Notes under the pieces: generated by a model | Seen by the model: the letters and a program-made list of their open reading frames with translations, nothing else | What the model was told of the DNA's origin: nothing | Databases searched by the model: none | Origin: Clostridia bacterium | GTDB taxonomy: Bacteria > Bacillota > Clostridia > Peptostreptococcales > Caminicellaceae | Assembly: GCA_028278115.1 (NCBI GenBank) | Contig: JANQEZ010000274.1 | Span: 1 to 42,113 of the forward strand | Length of the DNA stretch: 42,113 bases | Direction: 5' to 3' | Position numbers and translations under genes: made by a program | In this document: one piece after another, positions 19,073 through 29,262 of the stretch | How positions within the stretch are numbered: position 1 is the first letter of the stretch | How the letters are laid out: each line of letters begins with the position of its first letter

Positions 19073-20200
19073 TTGGCTAATAGATCAGTCTTTCCTACAG
19101 ATATTGATACTTTTATTGAGCATTATGATATTCAATCAAGTGATGTCGATAATGTCAAGAGATTTCAAGAGCTTAAATTAAAATCTGTTTTAACTACTGT
19201 GGAACAAACTGAACTGGAAAACTTAACTATACAGTTGAGAGATAAAATATTTACTCCAGAAGATTTCAACAAGCTTCAAGACTGTATTACTAACCTTGAG
19301 ATATTCTTTAGAGATAATGTTGAGGGACATATTAACACTAAGAAAGTTGAAATTGATACTGCTCAAACTGATGCTATAAATACAGTTCAATCCACTAAAG
19401 ATCAAGCTTTGATTGATATTGAAAATAAAAAACAAAATGTAATTAGCTATTTAGATGGCACTGATGCCGGACAATTAAGAAATGATATTGGAGTAATGGG
19501 TGACTTAACAACAACTAATCAAACGTCTCTTGTAAATGCACTTAATGAAGTTAAAACCGGGATTCCAACTACAGCCGATAACTTGCAAGATACCGTTAAT
19601 AAAGTTATGATGACAATTGCAGAAAGAAACAAACTTACTAATATTGCAGATAATGCTACTAATTATTCTCATTCTGCTACACACCCTGCTTCTATGATTA
19701 CCGAGGATAGCAACCGTAGATTCGTAGCTGATGCAGAAAAAATAGCCTGGAATAATAAGCTAGATTCCAGCAATTACAATGCTACAGATGTACTAAATAA
19801 AATCAAGACTGTTGATGGGTCTGGTTCTGGGCTAGATGCGGACACTATAGATGGATTGGAGCGTCAATTAATACCAGAAATGACACAATTAAGTTCAAGT
19901 AGCTTTCAAAGCACTCAATTGAAAGGTGGTATGTATACAAACTTGGGGGATGGACTGCTTGACCATGATGGTGCTCAAAAGTTTACTGACTGGTGGCACG
20001 TTATAGTATTGCAACATCAAGGTGGGGATGGTTCTGGAGCTCAAATAATTATCCCCTATGCTGATAATACAGACCCTAATGCGGGTATCTACTGGAGAAC
20101 TTCATTCTTAAATTTTTGGTCGGGATGGATATTGATGGGGAAAGTAGAAGGTAATCAAACTAATTTAATAGATAATATGATTTATGGAAGTTTATTATAG
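19073..20200 (+). CDS. Tail fibre protein (TTG start)
   Basis: DADTIDG motif and C-terminal GGMYTNLGDG...WHVIVLQHQGGDGSGAQIIIPYAD...WRTSFLNFWSGWILMGK knob-like domain. Confidence 0.65.
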   Translation: MANRSVFPTDIDTFIEHYDIQSSDVDNVKRFQELKLKSVLTTVEQTELENLTIQLRDKIFTPEDFNKLQDCITNLEIFFRDNVEGHINTKKVEIDTAQTDAINTVQSTKDQALIDIENKKQNVISYLDGTDAGQLRNDIGVMGDLTTTNQTSLVNALNEVKTGIPTTADNLQDTVNKVMMTIAERNKLTNIADNATNYSHSATHPASMITEDSNRRFVADAEKIAWNNKLDSSNYNATDVLNKIKTVDGSGSGLDADTIDGLERQLIPEMTQLSSSSFQSTQLKGGMYTNLGDGLLDHDGAQKFTDWWHVIVLQHQGGDGSGAQIIIPYADNTDPNAGIYWRTSFLNFWSGWILMGKVEGNQTNLIDNMIYGSLL

Positions 20201-20217
20201 ATAAAGGAGATGGTTAT

Positions 20218-20691
20218 ATGGCTTTATCAGCGAAGATGATCTCTGGCTATATAAGTGACAATACAGATACTTGGAAAACCTTAATAAATGTATCTGGTGC
20301 TGGTATACTTCATAGATTGTTCATAATTGGTCAATATGATACAGATCAGCGTGGAGAAATTAGAATAACTATTGATGGTCAAACGTGGATTTCTGGTGAT
20401 ATTGACGACGTTATAAGGGACTATAAGTCCCCTTTTATGTATTTAAACTCAACCTCCCCTTTTATGAGGTACTTGTTTGTTAAGAAATTTGGCACTACTG
20501 CTGAGGATAATTGGACAGAGCTTGAGGAAGGAGTTATCGCAGCTCTATATGACACTATTGGAGACTATTATGGCTTTACTTGGAAGGCTAATATACCTTT
20601 TAAGTCTAGTTTCAAACTGGAAATAAGAGATACAGACATTTCTGGCCCTATTACAGAGTTTTCTACTAGGAGTATATTTTTTATGGAATAA
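20218..20691 (+). CDS. Hypothetical tail-tip/receptor-binding-module protein
   Basis: ORF with RBS in tail fibre region. Confidence 0.5.
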   Translation: MALSAKMISGYISDNTDTWKTLINVSGAGILHRLFIIGQYDTDQRGEIRITIDGQTWISGDIDDVIRDYKSPFMYLNSTSPFMRYLFVKKFGTTAEDNWTELEEGVIAALYDTIGDYYGFTWKANIPFKSSFKLEIRDTDISGPITEFSTRSIFFME

Positions 20692-20711
20692 GCTATTGAG
20701 GAGGTTTTTGT

Positions 20712-21098
20712 ATGGATATATCAGAAGAAATTAGAAATGGTTTGGTTTATAAAATAGAAAAACATGATAAAAGTAAAATTGAATATTGCATAGGAGCTGA
20801 ATTTAAGCTAGTGGTAAGTCTGTCAGTGAATGAAGTCAGTAAAGGTCAACATGAAATTACTGGTGTTCTTTATAAGGAAGATTATAAGGGTCAAGTTATT
20901 GAAATACACAACCCAATATTGATGGGTATTGACAGCTTTAATGACTCTATAGCGATAAATCCAGATGGTGGAGTTTTAGATGTGCTAATAAGAACAAGTA
21001 GCCTAGATTCAATAAAAAAAATTATGTTTAAAGAAAAAAATGTCTCCAATATTACAGGTTTGGTAAGAATATCTGGAGGTGAAATCATAAATGGCTAA
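20712..21098 (+). CDS. Hypothetical phage protein
   Basis: ORF with RBS GAGGAGG. Confidence 0.5.
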   Translation: MDISEEIRNGLVYKIEKHDKSKIEYCIGAEFKLVVSLSVNEVSKGQHEITGVLYKEDYKGQVIEIHNPILMGIDSFNDSIAINPDGGVLDVLIRTSSLDSIKKIMFKEKNVSNITGLVRISGGEIING

Positions 21099-21228
21099 GA
21101 CATTTGATGAAAGGCTTCAAGAGATAATTGCTATAAAAAATAAAGACAAATCAAAACCACCTAAGAAAAAATTTAATATTGTTAAAGAAGGAGCTAAGAT
21201 AAGGATTGAAAAGATAGTAAATAGTTAG
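21091..21228 (+). CDS. Small hypothetical phage protein (45 aa), missing from the ORF track
   Basis: RBS GGAGG; MAKTFDERLQEIIAIKNKDKSKPPKKKFNIVKEGAKIRIEKIVNS; overlaps the preceding ORF. Confidence 0.55.
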   Translation: MAKTFDERLQEIIAIKNKDKSKPPKKKFNIVKEGAKIRIEKIVNS

Positions 21229-21280
21229 ATAGAGTGTTTTTTCATATTCTTTTTTATTTTTTATGGAAGGTGATAATATT

Positions 21281-22099
21281 ATGATTATAGGGTATGAAAT
21301 AATTGGAACTACAGTTTTTTCATCCTTCTCACCCTTAGTAAATGCTTGCTTTATGGAACTAAAGAATATTGTTGCCGATGAGTTTCATGTGCAAAATATC
21401 TCTAACAATAGTACAGTTAGGGAAAATTGGACAAGTGGTACTGTACTTCTCACTACATTCAATGGTGATTTAGAAGCAGGAAATATTCAAATGAGAGAAA
21501 ATAGCATAACTGGATTAAGGGTCAAAAGAAGAAAGGTTAATAATCAAATATTTACAGTTCTTAAGGAGTTTCCCTTTACTCCAGAGCCTACTCAAATTAT
21601 TTATGATGATTATTCTGCTACTGCTGGAGTAGATTATGAATATATGGTAGTTCCCTATGATGAGACAGGAATTGAAGGAATTATTACCACAATAAATGCT
21701 AAAGCTGAATTTGAGGGCTGGTGGCTTGTAGACCCCCACAGTCCAGAAGATTTTAATTTTCAGTTCTTCTACAACCTTGATGATATAAATATCGAAACTG
21801 ATGAAGATAGGACTGAACTAACAACCTTTGGAAAATATCCACTGATTAGGTATGGACAGAAACGAGCTAGAAAAGGAACTTTATCTAGTTTATTTATTCC
21901 AGAAGGTGATAGCGTAGTTGAGCAATATCAAAAGCTAGACAATATGCTAAAACAGCATAAAACGCTACTTCTTAAAGATGGGCTAGGTAGAAGTTTTTTA
22001 GTGGATGTTTCTTCTCCTGCTGAGACTGTATTACAGAAACCTTTCAGACTGTCACGAATTACTGTTAGTTGGGTGGAGGTGGAAGAATACAATGATTAA
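21281..22099 (+). CDS. Distal tail/baseplate protein
   Basis: Position and fold-like pattern; ATG at 21281 has GGAAGGTGA upstream (track start 21263 also in frame). Confidence 0.5.
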   Translation: MIIGYEIIGTTVFSSFSPLVNACFMELKNIVADEFHVQNISNNSTVRENWTSGTVLLTTFNGDLEAGNIQMRENSITGLRVKRRKVNNQIFTVLKEFPFTPEPTQIIYDDYSATAGVDYEYMVVPYDETGIEGIITTINAKAEFEGWWLVDPHSPEDFNFQFFYNLDDINIETDEDRTELTTFGKYPLIRYGQKRARKGTLSSLFIPEGDSVVEQYQKLDNMLKQHKTLLLKDGLGRSFLVDVSSPAETVLQKPFRLSRITVSWVEVEEYND

Positions 22100-23261
22100 C
22101 ACTACAGAGAGTATAAGAGAAGCCCTAACCTCCCCTATCTCAGAAATATATCTTAAGTTAGAGCTGCTAGATAAATATGAAAAAATTATTGATGTAATAA
22201 CACATCATGTTAGCTCTAATTCAATTGGTGATATTTCCGTTGATACCAACAGAGATATAAGAAGAATGTTTACTCTTACTCTGGATAATACTGATGGAAG
22301 ATTTACATGGGTAGAAAACGGTTTAATATGGATAGATAACAAAAAAATCAAGCTATATATTGGCATTAAAACACCTTTGGGAGTAGAGTATATTCCTCAA
22401 GGTGTTTTTATTGTCACACAGCCAGAAGCAACACATAGGCCAAAGGAAAACACCGTGACCATAAGTGGTCAAGATAAATGGTATCTCCTAACTGGAAACT
22501 TTGGAAGGTTTACCCACGAAATAACTATTAATAAAGATACAAATATCAAAGAAGCTATAAAGATAATAGCTGAAAATGCTGGTATTAAAAAAATGATTCT
22601 GGAAGATACATCTATTACCCTACCCTATGACCTAACTTATCAGATTGGTCAAAACAGGGGTAATGCCATTAAAGATTTAGCTGGAAAGGCCCATGCCTAC
22701 GGTGAGTTCTTTTTTGATGTTTACTTTGATGTGAACGGATACTTACGGTTTGAAAAATACAAAGACCCTTTGCTTGAAGCCCCATGTTGGACTTATAAGG
22801 TTGAAGATAAAACCTTATATGCTGGTAGTATAAGAAAGCTAGATGATGCTGAACTATTTAATCACATCTTGGTTTTAGGTGGTTCATCACAGACAGCAGA
22901 ATTTAGAAGTGAGCTAGTTATTGATGATACGCTTCCAGAATGGGACGGACACTCCTATTCTATTCAGAAGATTGGTGATAGATTCTTTGCGTGGAACAAT
23001 GGAAATCCAGACTCAAACATAGATAGTCAAAGTCAATGCAATAGTAGAGCAATGTTTGAGCTTAAAAGAAGATTACGCTATTCGGAAAAAGTTTCGATAG
23101 ACCTAGCCCCCAACTATCTTCACGAAGCAAATGACGTTATTGAGGTTATAGATAAAGCAAATGGGTGTATAGGAAACTATCAGCTTAAGCAATTTACCAT
23201 ACCAATCAAACCTAAACTAGTTACTGCCGAAGCTGTCAAAATTAATGAGGGGTTGGTGTAG
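22092..23261 (+). CDS. Phage tail/baseplate structural protein
   Basis: MINTTESIREALTSPISEIYLKLELLDKYEKIIDVITHHV; GGTGGAAG upstream of the ATG at 22092. Confidence 0.6.
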   Translation: MINTTESIREALTSPISEIYLKLELLDKYEKIIDVITHHVSSNSIGDISVDTNRDIRRMFTLTLDNTDGRFTWVENGLIWIDNKKIKLYIGIKTPLGVEYIPQGVFIVTQPEATHRPKENTVTISGQDKWYLLTGNFGRFTHEITINKDTNIKEAIKIIAENAGIKKMILEDTSITLPYDLTYQIGQNRGNAIKDLAGKAHAYGEFFFDVYFDVNGYLRFEKYKDPLLEAPCWTYKVEDKTLYAGSIRKLDDAELFNHILVLGGSSQTAEFRSELVIDDTLPEWDGHSYSIQKIGDRFFAWNNGNPDSNIDSQSQCNSRAMFELKRRLRYSEKVSIDLAPNYLHEANDVIEVIDKANGCIGNYQLKQFTIPIKPKLVTAEAVKINEGLV

Positions 23262-23528
23262 ATGAAGCAAGATAATTTTATAAGAGTTATTCAGAATATA
23301 GTCAATAACCTTCTCTATAAAAAGGGTTTCTTTACGCATGAATGGCACTTTGGAAAGGTTGAGAGTATTAATGTAGATGACACCCTTAATGTGTATATTA
23401 ATGGTAGCTCCTATGTCACTCCTTCAATCCCAGCCAATCCAGATATAACTTTTAATGTTAATGATTCTGTTTGGATTCATTATGTGAATAGAAATCCAGG
23501 CAATTTATTTATACCATACAAGAGATAG
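23262..23528 (+). CDS. Small OB-fold-like baseplate protein
   Basis: FGKVESINVDDTLNVYINGSSYVTPSIPANPDITFNVNDSVWIHYV. Confidence 0.45.
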   Translation: MKQDNFIRVIQNIVNNLLYKKGFFTHEWHFGKVESINVDDTLNVYINGSSYVTPSIPANPDITFNVNDSVWIHYVNRNPGNLFIPYKR

Positions 23529-23530
23529 GA

Positions 23531-23875
23531 GTGTTGGAAATGGGTGAAAAAGATGAAATCCTTCACCGAGAGTTTAAAGAAACTCTCAGAGATCACGAAC
23601 TGCGAATTAGAAAGCTGGAAGATATTACTCACGAACTAAAATATCAGTTAATGAATATTGGTAAGAGCCAAGCAGACCTTAAGGCTATTGTACTTGATAT
23701 AAACAGAGAGCAATCTAAACACCTTGAAGCTCTTATGAGCAATATAATCAAACTTACAAATAATGCTGTTAATAAGCACTCGGAAATTAAATTACTTGAT
23801 AGAAAAGAGCTCTGGGCTATTGTTGCTCTAATTATTGGTGCACTTATTAGTATGGTAACTAAGGGAGGATTGTAA
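23531..23875 (+). CDS. XhlA-like protein (coiled coil plus C-terminal TM helix)
   Basis: Coiled coil followed by ELWAIVALIIGALISMV, in lysis module. Confidence 0.6.
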   Translation: MLEMGEKDEILHREFKETLRDHELRIRKLEDITHELKYQLMNIGKSQADLKAIVLDINREQSKHLEALMSNIIKLTNNAVNKHSEIKLLDRKELWAIVALIIGALISMVTKGGL

Positions 23876-24135
23876 TGAACAAAACTAAAACATTTCTGAA
23901 TGATAATGATGGATTTTCAGAAAAAGATTTCGAGAAGCTTGCTACTGGGTTTCTTTTTATTTTAGCTAGTTTATCTGTTATCTATAAGTATCTCACTACA
24001 AATATAGTTAATACAGATATGGTTTACTTTACTAGCATACTAGGTTCACTATTTATAGTTAGAAAGGGGATCAGCTATTTAAAGCCAGATAGGTATTATC
24101 AGAACACTACAAAAGATACTAACTCATCAATTTAA
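23875..24135 (+). CDS. Holin-like membrane protein
   Basis: Two hydrophobic segments; overlaps preceding stop (TAATG). Confidence 0.5.
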   Translation: MNKTKTFLNDNDGFSEKDFEKLATGFLFILASLSVIYKYLTTNIVNTDMVYFTSILGSLFIVRKGISYLKPDRYYQNTTKDTNSSI

Positions 24136-24153
24136 CTTTAGGAAGGTGATTTT

Positions 24154-25146
24154 ATGAGCTATTCAGTTTCAAAACAATATATGATTCCAACTTCTCACCC
24201 TAATAGAAATGGAAAGAAATTATATAAAATTAAAGCGTTGGTTATTCACTACACAGCTAACTATTCTAGGGGAGCTAATGATATTGCCAACGCTCGTTAT
24301 TTTGGTAGAGCTTATGAAAGAGATAATGGACGATATGAGGAAAAGGGAATAGATAGAAAGTTTAGATATGGTAGTGCTCACTATATTGTAGACCATGATA
24401 GTATCCAAATGTGTATTCCAGAAAGTGAAATAGCATATCACGTTGGAAGTAGTAGGTATACGAGCTTTGCAAAATCACGTTTTACAACTAGCCGAGGAAG
24501 CTGTTACCCTAATGGCTATACCATTGGTATAGAAATGTGTGTTAATCAAGATGGAAGCTGGAACAAAACTATCCAGCGAACAGCAGAGCTCTCAGCAGAT
24601 ATTATGATAAGACATAATATTCCTATGGATATGTTAGTTAGGCACTATGATATTACTGGAAAATTATGTCCAAAGCCATATGTTGATGATTCTAAGGCTT
24701 GGGACAGTTTTAAAGAATTAGTTAAGCAAAAAATCGACCAAAAGAAAGGAATGAACACAGTGAGCATAAGTGATGTTTATGGAAAAGTCAAAGTAACTGC
24801 TTCTGTCCTTAATGTCAGAAATAAACCAGTTAATGGGAGCATTATAGGAACTGTTGTTTATAATGATGAGGTTGAAGTGACTGGAGAAATTAATGATTGG
24901 TATAGAATCAATTATTATGGAAAGTTTGGCTATATATCAGCTAGATATGTTAAGGGAGATATAAAAAAATATATGTTTAAAGATATTGCTAATCACTGGT
25001 CTAAAAATATTGCTCAATACTTTGGTGAAAAAGGTATTATCAACGGAGATAGTCAAGGCAATTTCAGACCAGACAATCCAATGAGTAGAGCGGAAGTAAT
25101 GACTGTTCTTTATCGTGCATTTAAGTATTTTGGATTAATTAAATAG
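24154..25146 (+). CDS. N-acetylmuramoyl-L-alanine amidase endolysin with SH3b and SLH domains
   Basis: Amidase_2 motifs (ALVIHYTAN, AYHVGSS, TIGIEMC, VRHYDITGKLCPKP), SH3b (VTASVLNVRNKP..GTV), SLH (FKDIANHWSKNIAQYFGEKGIINGDSQGNFRPDNPMSRAEVMTVLYRAF). Confidence 0.9.
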   Translation: MSYSVSKQYMIPTSHPNRNGKKLYKIKALVIHYTANYSRGANDIANARYFGRAYERDNGRYEEKGIDRKFRYGSAHYIVDHDSIQMCIPESEIAYHVGSSRYTSFAKSRFTTSRGSCYPNGYTIGIEMCVNQDGSWNKTIQRTAELSADIMIRHNIPMDMLVRHYDITGKLCPKPYVDDSKAWDSFKELVKQKIDQKKGMNTVSISDVYGKVKVTASVLNVRNKPVNGSIIGTVVYNDEVEVTGEINDWYRINYYGKFGYISARYVKGDIKKYMFKDIANHWSKNIAQYFGEKGIINGDSQGNFRPDNPMSRAEVMTVLYRAFKYFGLIK

Positions 25147-25157
25147 GAGGTCATCAT

Positions 25158-25538
25158 ATGATATTTAATGGTAAGCTTTCAATATTAAATAATGATATTC
25201 TTGTTGCTGTTCTGGTAGTCATTGGCTTATTTCTTTTTGTTAAGTATGTTGACCCTTTTATGAAGAAAAAGAAATTAGCATACTACAATGAGGTAAAACT
25301 AGGTTTAATGGTGCTGGGGTATGCTTTGAGGGAAGATAAGCTAAAGCAAATTGCTAATGAAGCCCTAGAAATTGTTAGGGAGCTTGAAGCTCTTGCACTT
25401 CATTCAATAGAAAAACATGATGAGGCTGTGTATCAGCTATCTAGAAGATTGTTAGATAAGTATGAGATTTCTATTGAGGATGGGGCTCTTGACTTGATAG
25501 TTGATATGGCTGTTGCTTTGTTAGTAAAAACAAACTAA
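25158..25538 (+). CDS. Phage holin, LLH-family-like
   Basis: N-terminal TM (ILVAVLVVIGLFLFV) and amphipathic tail after the endolysin. Confidence 0.6.
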   Translation: MIFNGKLSILNNDILVAVLVVIGLFLFVKYVDPFMKKKKLAYYNEVKLGLMVLGYALREDKLKQIANEALEIVRELEALALHSIEKHDEAVYQLSRRLLDKYEISIEDGALDLIVDMAVALLVKTN

Positions 25539-25562
25539 GACAGGGGTTCCCCCTGTCTTTTC
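25538..25562 (+). terminator. Intrinsic terminator ending the late operon
   Basis: AGACAGGGG-TTC-CCCCTGTCT followed by TTTT. Confidence 0.8.
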
Positions 25563-25613
25563 TATCTTCACACTGTACCTTACTTAATGGGTAAGCAAAT
25601 AACTATCAAAAGT

Positions 25614-26873
25614 CTATGCTTTTAAATTATCTATATAAATTCCAACTATATTAGGAGACCACCTTAAGAAAAATTGAAAACTATCATCAACAAATAATGT
25701 TTTATTTTCATATTTAAAAACTTGCTTCAATTTATCTTTATCTAATAATTTAGGTAATCTAGGCACACATGCATAAATTGACGTTTGTGGAATATCCATA
25801 TTTCCAAGAGCTTTAATTCCATTATGCAATTCATTTAATTTTACTCCTAATTTATTGACCTTATTATTTACTAAGTATTTTAATATCCATTTATAAGTGT
25901 CATATGTACTATTTCCATGTTGTTTGGTTCCTATAACATGTACTACTTTTTCATACTGTGGCTTATTTTTAAAAGCTACTAGCTCACATGCTTGCTGTGC
26001 ACTATTCATATTTTCTAAGGTAAACCTTTTAATACATCTATCTTTAATATTTTCAACCATACATAAGTGTTTGCATATATTTTGAGTAATATACGCTTTA
26101 TTACCAGACTCTTTAATTATAAATTTCAAAATTATGTCATCAACTTCAAAGTTTAATTGATCTGAACCCTTTTCAATAATCTCTTCAAGATATTTGTCTT
26201 CAAAATGACCTACCTCAATTGTCAATATTCTTTCCTGTAAGTCTGGTCTTTCGTTGAATAACACGGGTATCTTGTTTTCTACACCAACAATTATTATTTG
26301 AATTTTTTCATCGGATAGAGATTTTAAATCATCAGCAAATTGTTTAACAAACTCATCTGATGCAAAATGAAAATCTTCCAAAATTATCCTGGGTTTATAG
26401 TCTCTCAAACAATCAATTAACATATTAATGTTATAACATACTTTTCCAACTCTCTCATGAACTCTATTCTTATCCTCACTTTCAGTCAACTCACGTTCTA
26501 ATTGCGATTCAAGGAGGTTAGGAATACCAGTTTTATGCTTTACTTTAATTGTTTCACTCTTTGTTTCATTTTCTGATGTATTGACTAAAATAAATGATTG
26601 AGCTCGATTCAAGATATCATTATAAAGGGATTGAATGTTAGTCTCTCTATTAATTCTAATCGGCTCTATATATTGACCTGATTTTAAATGTTTTTGCCAC
26701 AAACTTGATTTACCAAACTTTGACTCACCAACTATATATATATGAGTACCTTTGTCATGTAATGCGGCTTCCATCGACATATCTATCTTATCTCTTTCAA
26801 CATAAGTGTATTTTGGATAACCTGTTAGTACAAATACATCATCAACTAATCTAGATAAACACATTGATATCAC
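25614..26873 (-). CDS. AAA-type ATPase (cargo)
   Basis: Walker A GESKFGKSS, Walker B-like RIILEDFHF; probable C-terminal winged-helix region. Confidence 0.7.
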   Translation of the reverse strand: MISMCLSRLVDDVFVLTGYPKYTYVERDKIDMSMEAALHDKGTHIYIVGESKFGKSSLWQKHLKSGQYIEPIRINRETNIQSLYNDILNRAQSFILVNTSENETKSETIKVKHKTGIPNLLESQLERELTESEDKNRVHERVGKVCYNINMLIDCLRDYKPRIILEDFHFASDEFVKQFADDLKSLSDEKIQIIIVGVENKIPVLFNERPDLQERILTIEVGHFEDKYLEEIIEKGSDQLNFEVDDIILKFIIKESGNKAYITQNICKHLCMVENIKDRCIKRFTLENMNSAQQACELVAFKNKPQYEKVVHVIGTKQHGNSTYDTYKWILKYLVNNKVNKLGVKLNELHNGIKALGNMDIPQTSIYACVPRLPKLLDKDKLKQVFKYENKTLFVDDSFQFFLRWSPNIVGIYIDNLKA

Positions 26874-27424
26874 TCCTTGTAAAATACCGTAACAAATAAC
26901 CGCTCTCAGCTAACTATTAAATAACCTTAACATACATATACTATTCCTCTATCCTGTGTCACGATACTCTTGCAGTATTCTTAACACTTTATATAACTAT
27001 GAATTTTATACCTATAATTGCATATTATTCTACATAATTATCCTTTTACCTTCAACTTTTTACAAAAACTATGAAAAACTAGGCAACCTAGTTTCTTTTG
27101 TTTTTATTTATCCTTTTACATTTTAAGAGGTATCCACTTGCAGGTATCCAGTGAGTACTTCAATTGATACCTTTTTACTTTATTGCCAGACCCAGATAAC
27201 CAGTCAAAAACATGCATGTGACTTCTAACTAACTTTTTTATCTTGTACAAGATAATTTACTTTTACCACTTGAATGTTTTCCCTATGAATTAAACACAGC
27301 TTAATTAGTGTTGACTACCCTTTTTCATCAAACCATGTGATAACTTAGATTGGCTTTACAATTACTTTTATACCTCACCCTCATACCATAAATATTAACA
27401 CAAATATATCTTTGTGCAAAATCC

Positions 27425-27450
27425 AAAAAAGATAGAGTATAAACTCTATC
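27425..27450 (-). terminator. Intrinsic terminator of the radical SAM gene
   Basis: GATAGAGT-ATAA-ACTCTATC; reverse strand continues into T6. Confidence 0.7.
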
Positions 27451-27566
27451 ATAACTTTAGTCATAAATCCGTTAAGAGCTTTTAAGTATATTTAGTTATG
27501 TTAACTAGAATCTTCACATGCAAAACTCATATAAGCTCACTATTTCATTATTAAATGATAAAAATG

Positions 27567-29246
27567 CTATTTTACTTTAAGTCCAAATCTAGTTTCCAAA
27601 ATCTCTTTAGCTTTAGGTATAATATTACGATATTTCTTTTTTAAACTATTATAAGTAATTTTATAATATATCATAATCCTATTAATATCAGGATCTTCAC
27701 TTTCCCTTATATTATTTGATAGAAGTGACAGTAAAATATCTAGTTTTCTCATTTCCTTTAACCTATAATATTCAATTTCCCACATCCTAGTTAGACCAGT
27801 ATCTTCAAAATAGTATCTGTATACTAGGAACTCTCTAGGTAACGTTAAAATTTTATTATACTCATCTACATCCTTACCAAATGCCTTTTCAAAAAAATCT
27901 TCCTCTTTAGCAACTACACCCTTTGTAACATTAAGAATACTTCTAATATTTTTATAGTAATGATAGTTCCATTTTTCACCTAAATAAACTCTATCTGTTT
28001 GATTAACGGGTGCATACATCATTGGAAACGAATATACCGATATCTTTAGTTCTTTAGCTAAATTTATGTTAATTTTTAATCTCTCATATAGCTCGTCTGG
28101 ATGATCTGTAAAATTATATAGAAGGTAATTTGAAAAATTTTTTACACCATATTTTGCCGCTAATTTTATAGCATTTTCATATTCATTCCTAATCGATAGA
28201 TTATCAAATGCTAATCTAAAAGGTTTTATCGGTAACAATGACAATAATTGCATTTTTTCTTCTGTTAATTCTCTGGCATCCATTCCCTGATTAAAATCAA
28301 CATACCTATTATAAACTTTTTTGTCATAATATATACTTGCAATCTCCAATAGTTCGTCATAATTTTCATATACACCTTCAATGAATGATGAGTTTTTTTC
28401 ATTAATGTTCCTAAGAATAACTACAAGTTTCTCCCTATTTCTTTTTGAAATTCTCTTATCTACTAATTTTTCAAGATATTCTTTCAATTTTGATACTGTA
28501 TTCGATAATTTTGATTGGTTATCTGCTTTACGTTCGTATTCTCTAATTAGCTTAACAAAAGGGTTCTCTTTGACATATGTTTTATCTCTAACAAATCCTA
28601 GATCTACCAAGTCATAAATGACTTTTCTTAGATCAGAGTACTTTAAACCCAATATATTATTATCTAATAGCAGTATATTTCTTTTATCTCCAAATTTTTC
28701 CCTAATTGCTTGTACCTGAGTTTTTATATTGTTTGAGTAATCCAAGCTCCCCTCAATTTTAGGTACAGCACAGAATTTACACTTATTTATACATCCTCGT
28801 GTTGTATATCCATAAAAGTTATCACCAGCTTTATACTTATATATGGTATCATCAAGTATATCATAATCTAATGGTAACTCATCAATATTTACTCCATCGT
28901 CAAATCCCAGTATTGACGAGTTTGTTAACGTTCCACTCATTATATTTTTTAGTCCTAAATCCATTTTAAACTTATCAGTTAAAATTGAAGCAGCTATGCC
29001 ACCAACATATATATCATCAAGACTTTTCACCTTATCATAGTAAAATTTAATTGTCTCAATTACTAAATCATAATCAAATGTAAAAAGAGTTGTTATGTAA
29101 ATTCTATCCCATATGTTAGATACATGATATTTACCTTTATAAAAGTAAACATAATCTCCACGCTCTTTATGGTATCTGCTAATCTTCATCAATCCCATAG
29201 GTGGGTACTTGTTGCTATAACTAGGCTCTACTAATAGTACGTCCAT
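27567..29246 (-). CDS. Radical SAM protein with B12-binding-like N-terminus (cargo)
   Basis: PPMGLMKISRYHKERGD N-terminal pattern; Fe-S motif RGCINKCKFC (CxxxCxxC); RBS GGAGGT before the ATG at 29246 (longer track start 29276 unlikely). Confidence 0.8.
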   Translation of the reverse strand: MDVLLVEPSYSNKYPPMGLMKISRYHKERGDYVYFYKGKYHVSNIWDRIYITTLFTFDYDLVIETIKFYYDKVKSLDDIYVGGIAASILTDKFKMDLGLKNIMSGTLTNSSILGFDDGVNIDELPLDYDILDDTIYKYKAGDNFYGYTTRGCINKCKFCAVPKIEGSLDYSNNIKTQVQAIREKFGDKRNILLLDNNILGLKYSDLRKVIYDLVDLGFVRDKTYVKENPFVKLIREYERKADNQSKLSNTVSKLKEYLEKLVDKRISKRNREKLVVILRNINEKNSSFIEGVYENYDELLEIASIYYDKKVYNRYVDFNQGMDARELTEEKMQLLSLLPIKPFRLAFDNLSIRNEYENAIKLAAKYGVKNFSNYLLYNFTDHPDELYERLKININLAKELKISVYSFPMMYAPVNQTDRVYLGEKWNYHYYKNIRSILNVTKGVVAKEEDFFEKAFGKDVDEYNKILTLPREFLVYRYYFEDTGLTRMWEIEYYRLKEMRKLDILLSLLSNNIRESEDPDINRIMIYYKITYNSLKKKYRNIIPKAKEILETRFGLKVK

Positions 29247-29262
29247 ATATAATACCTCCAAT

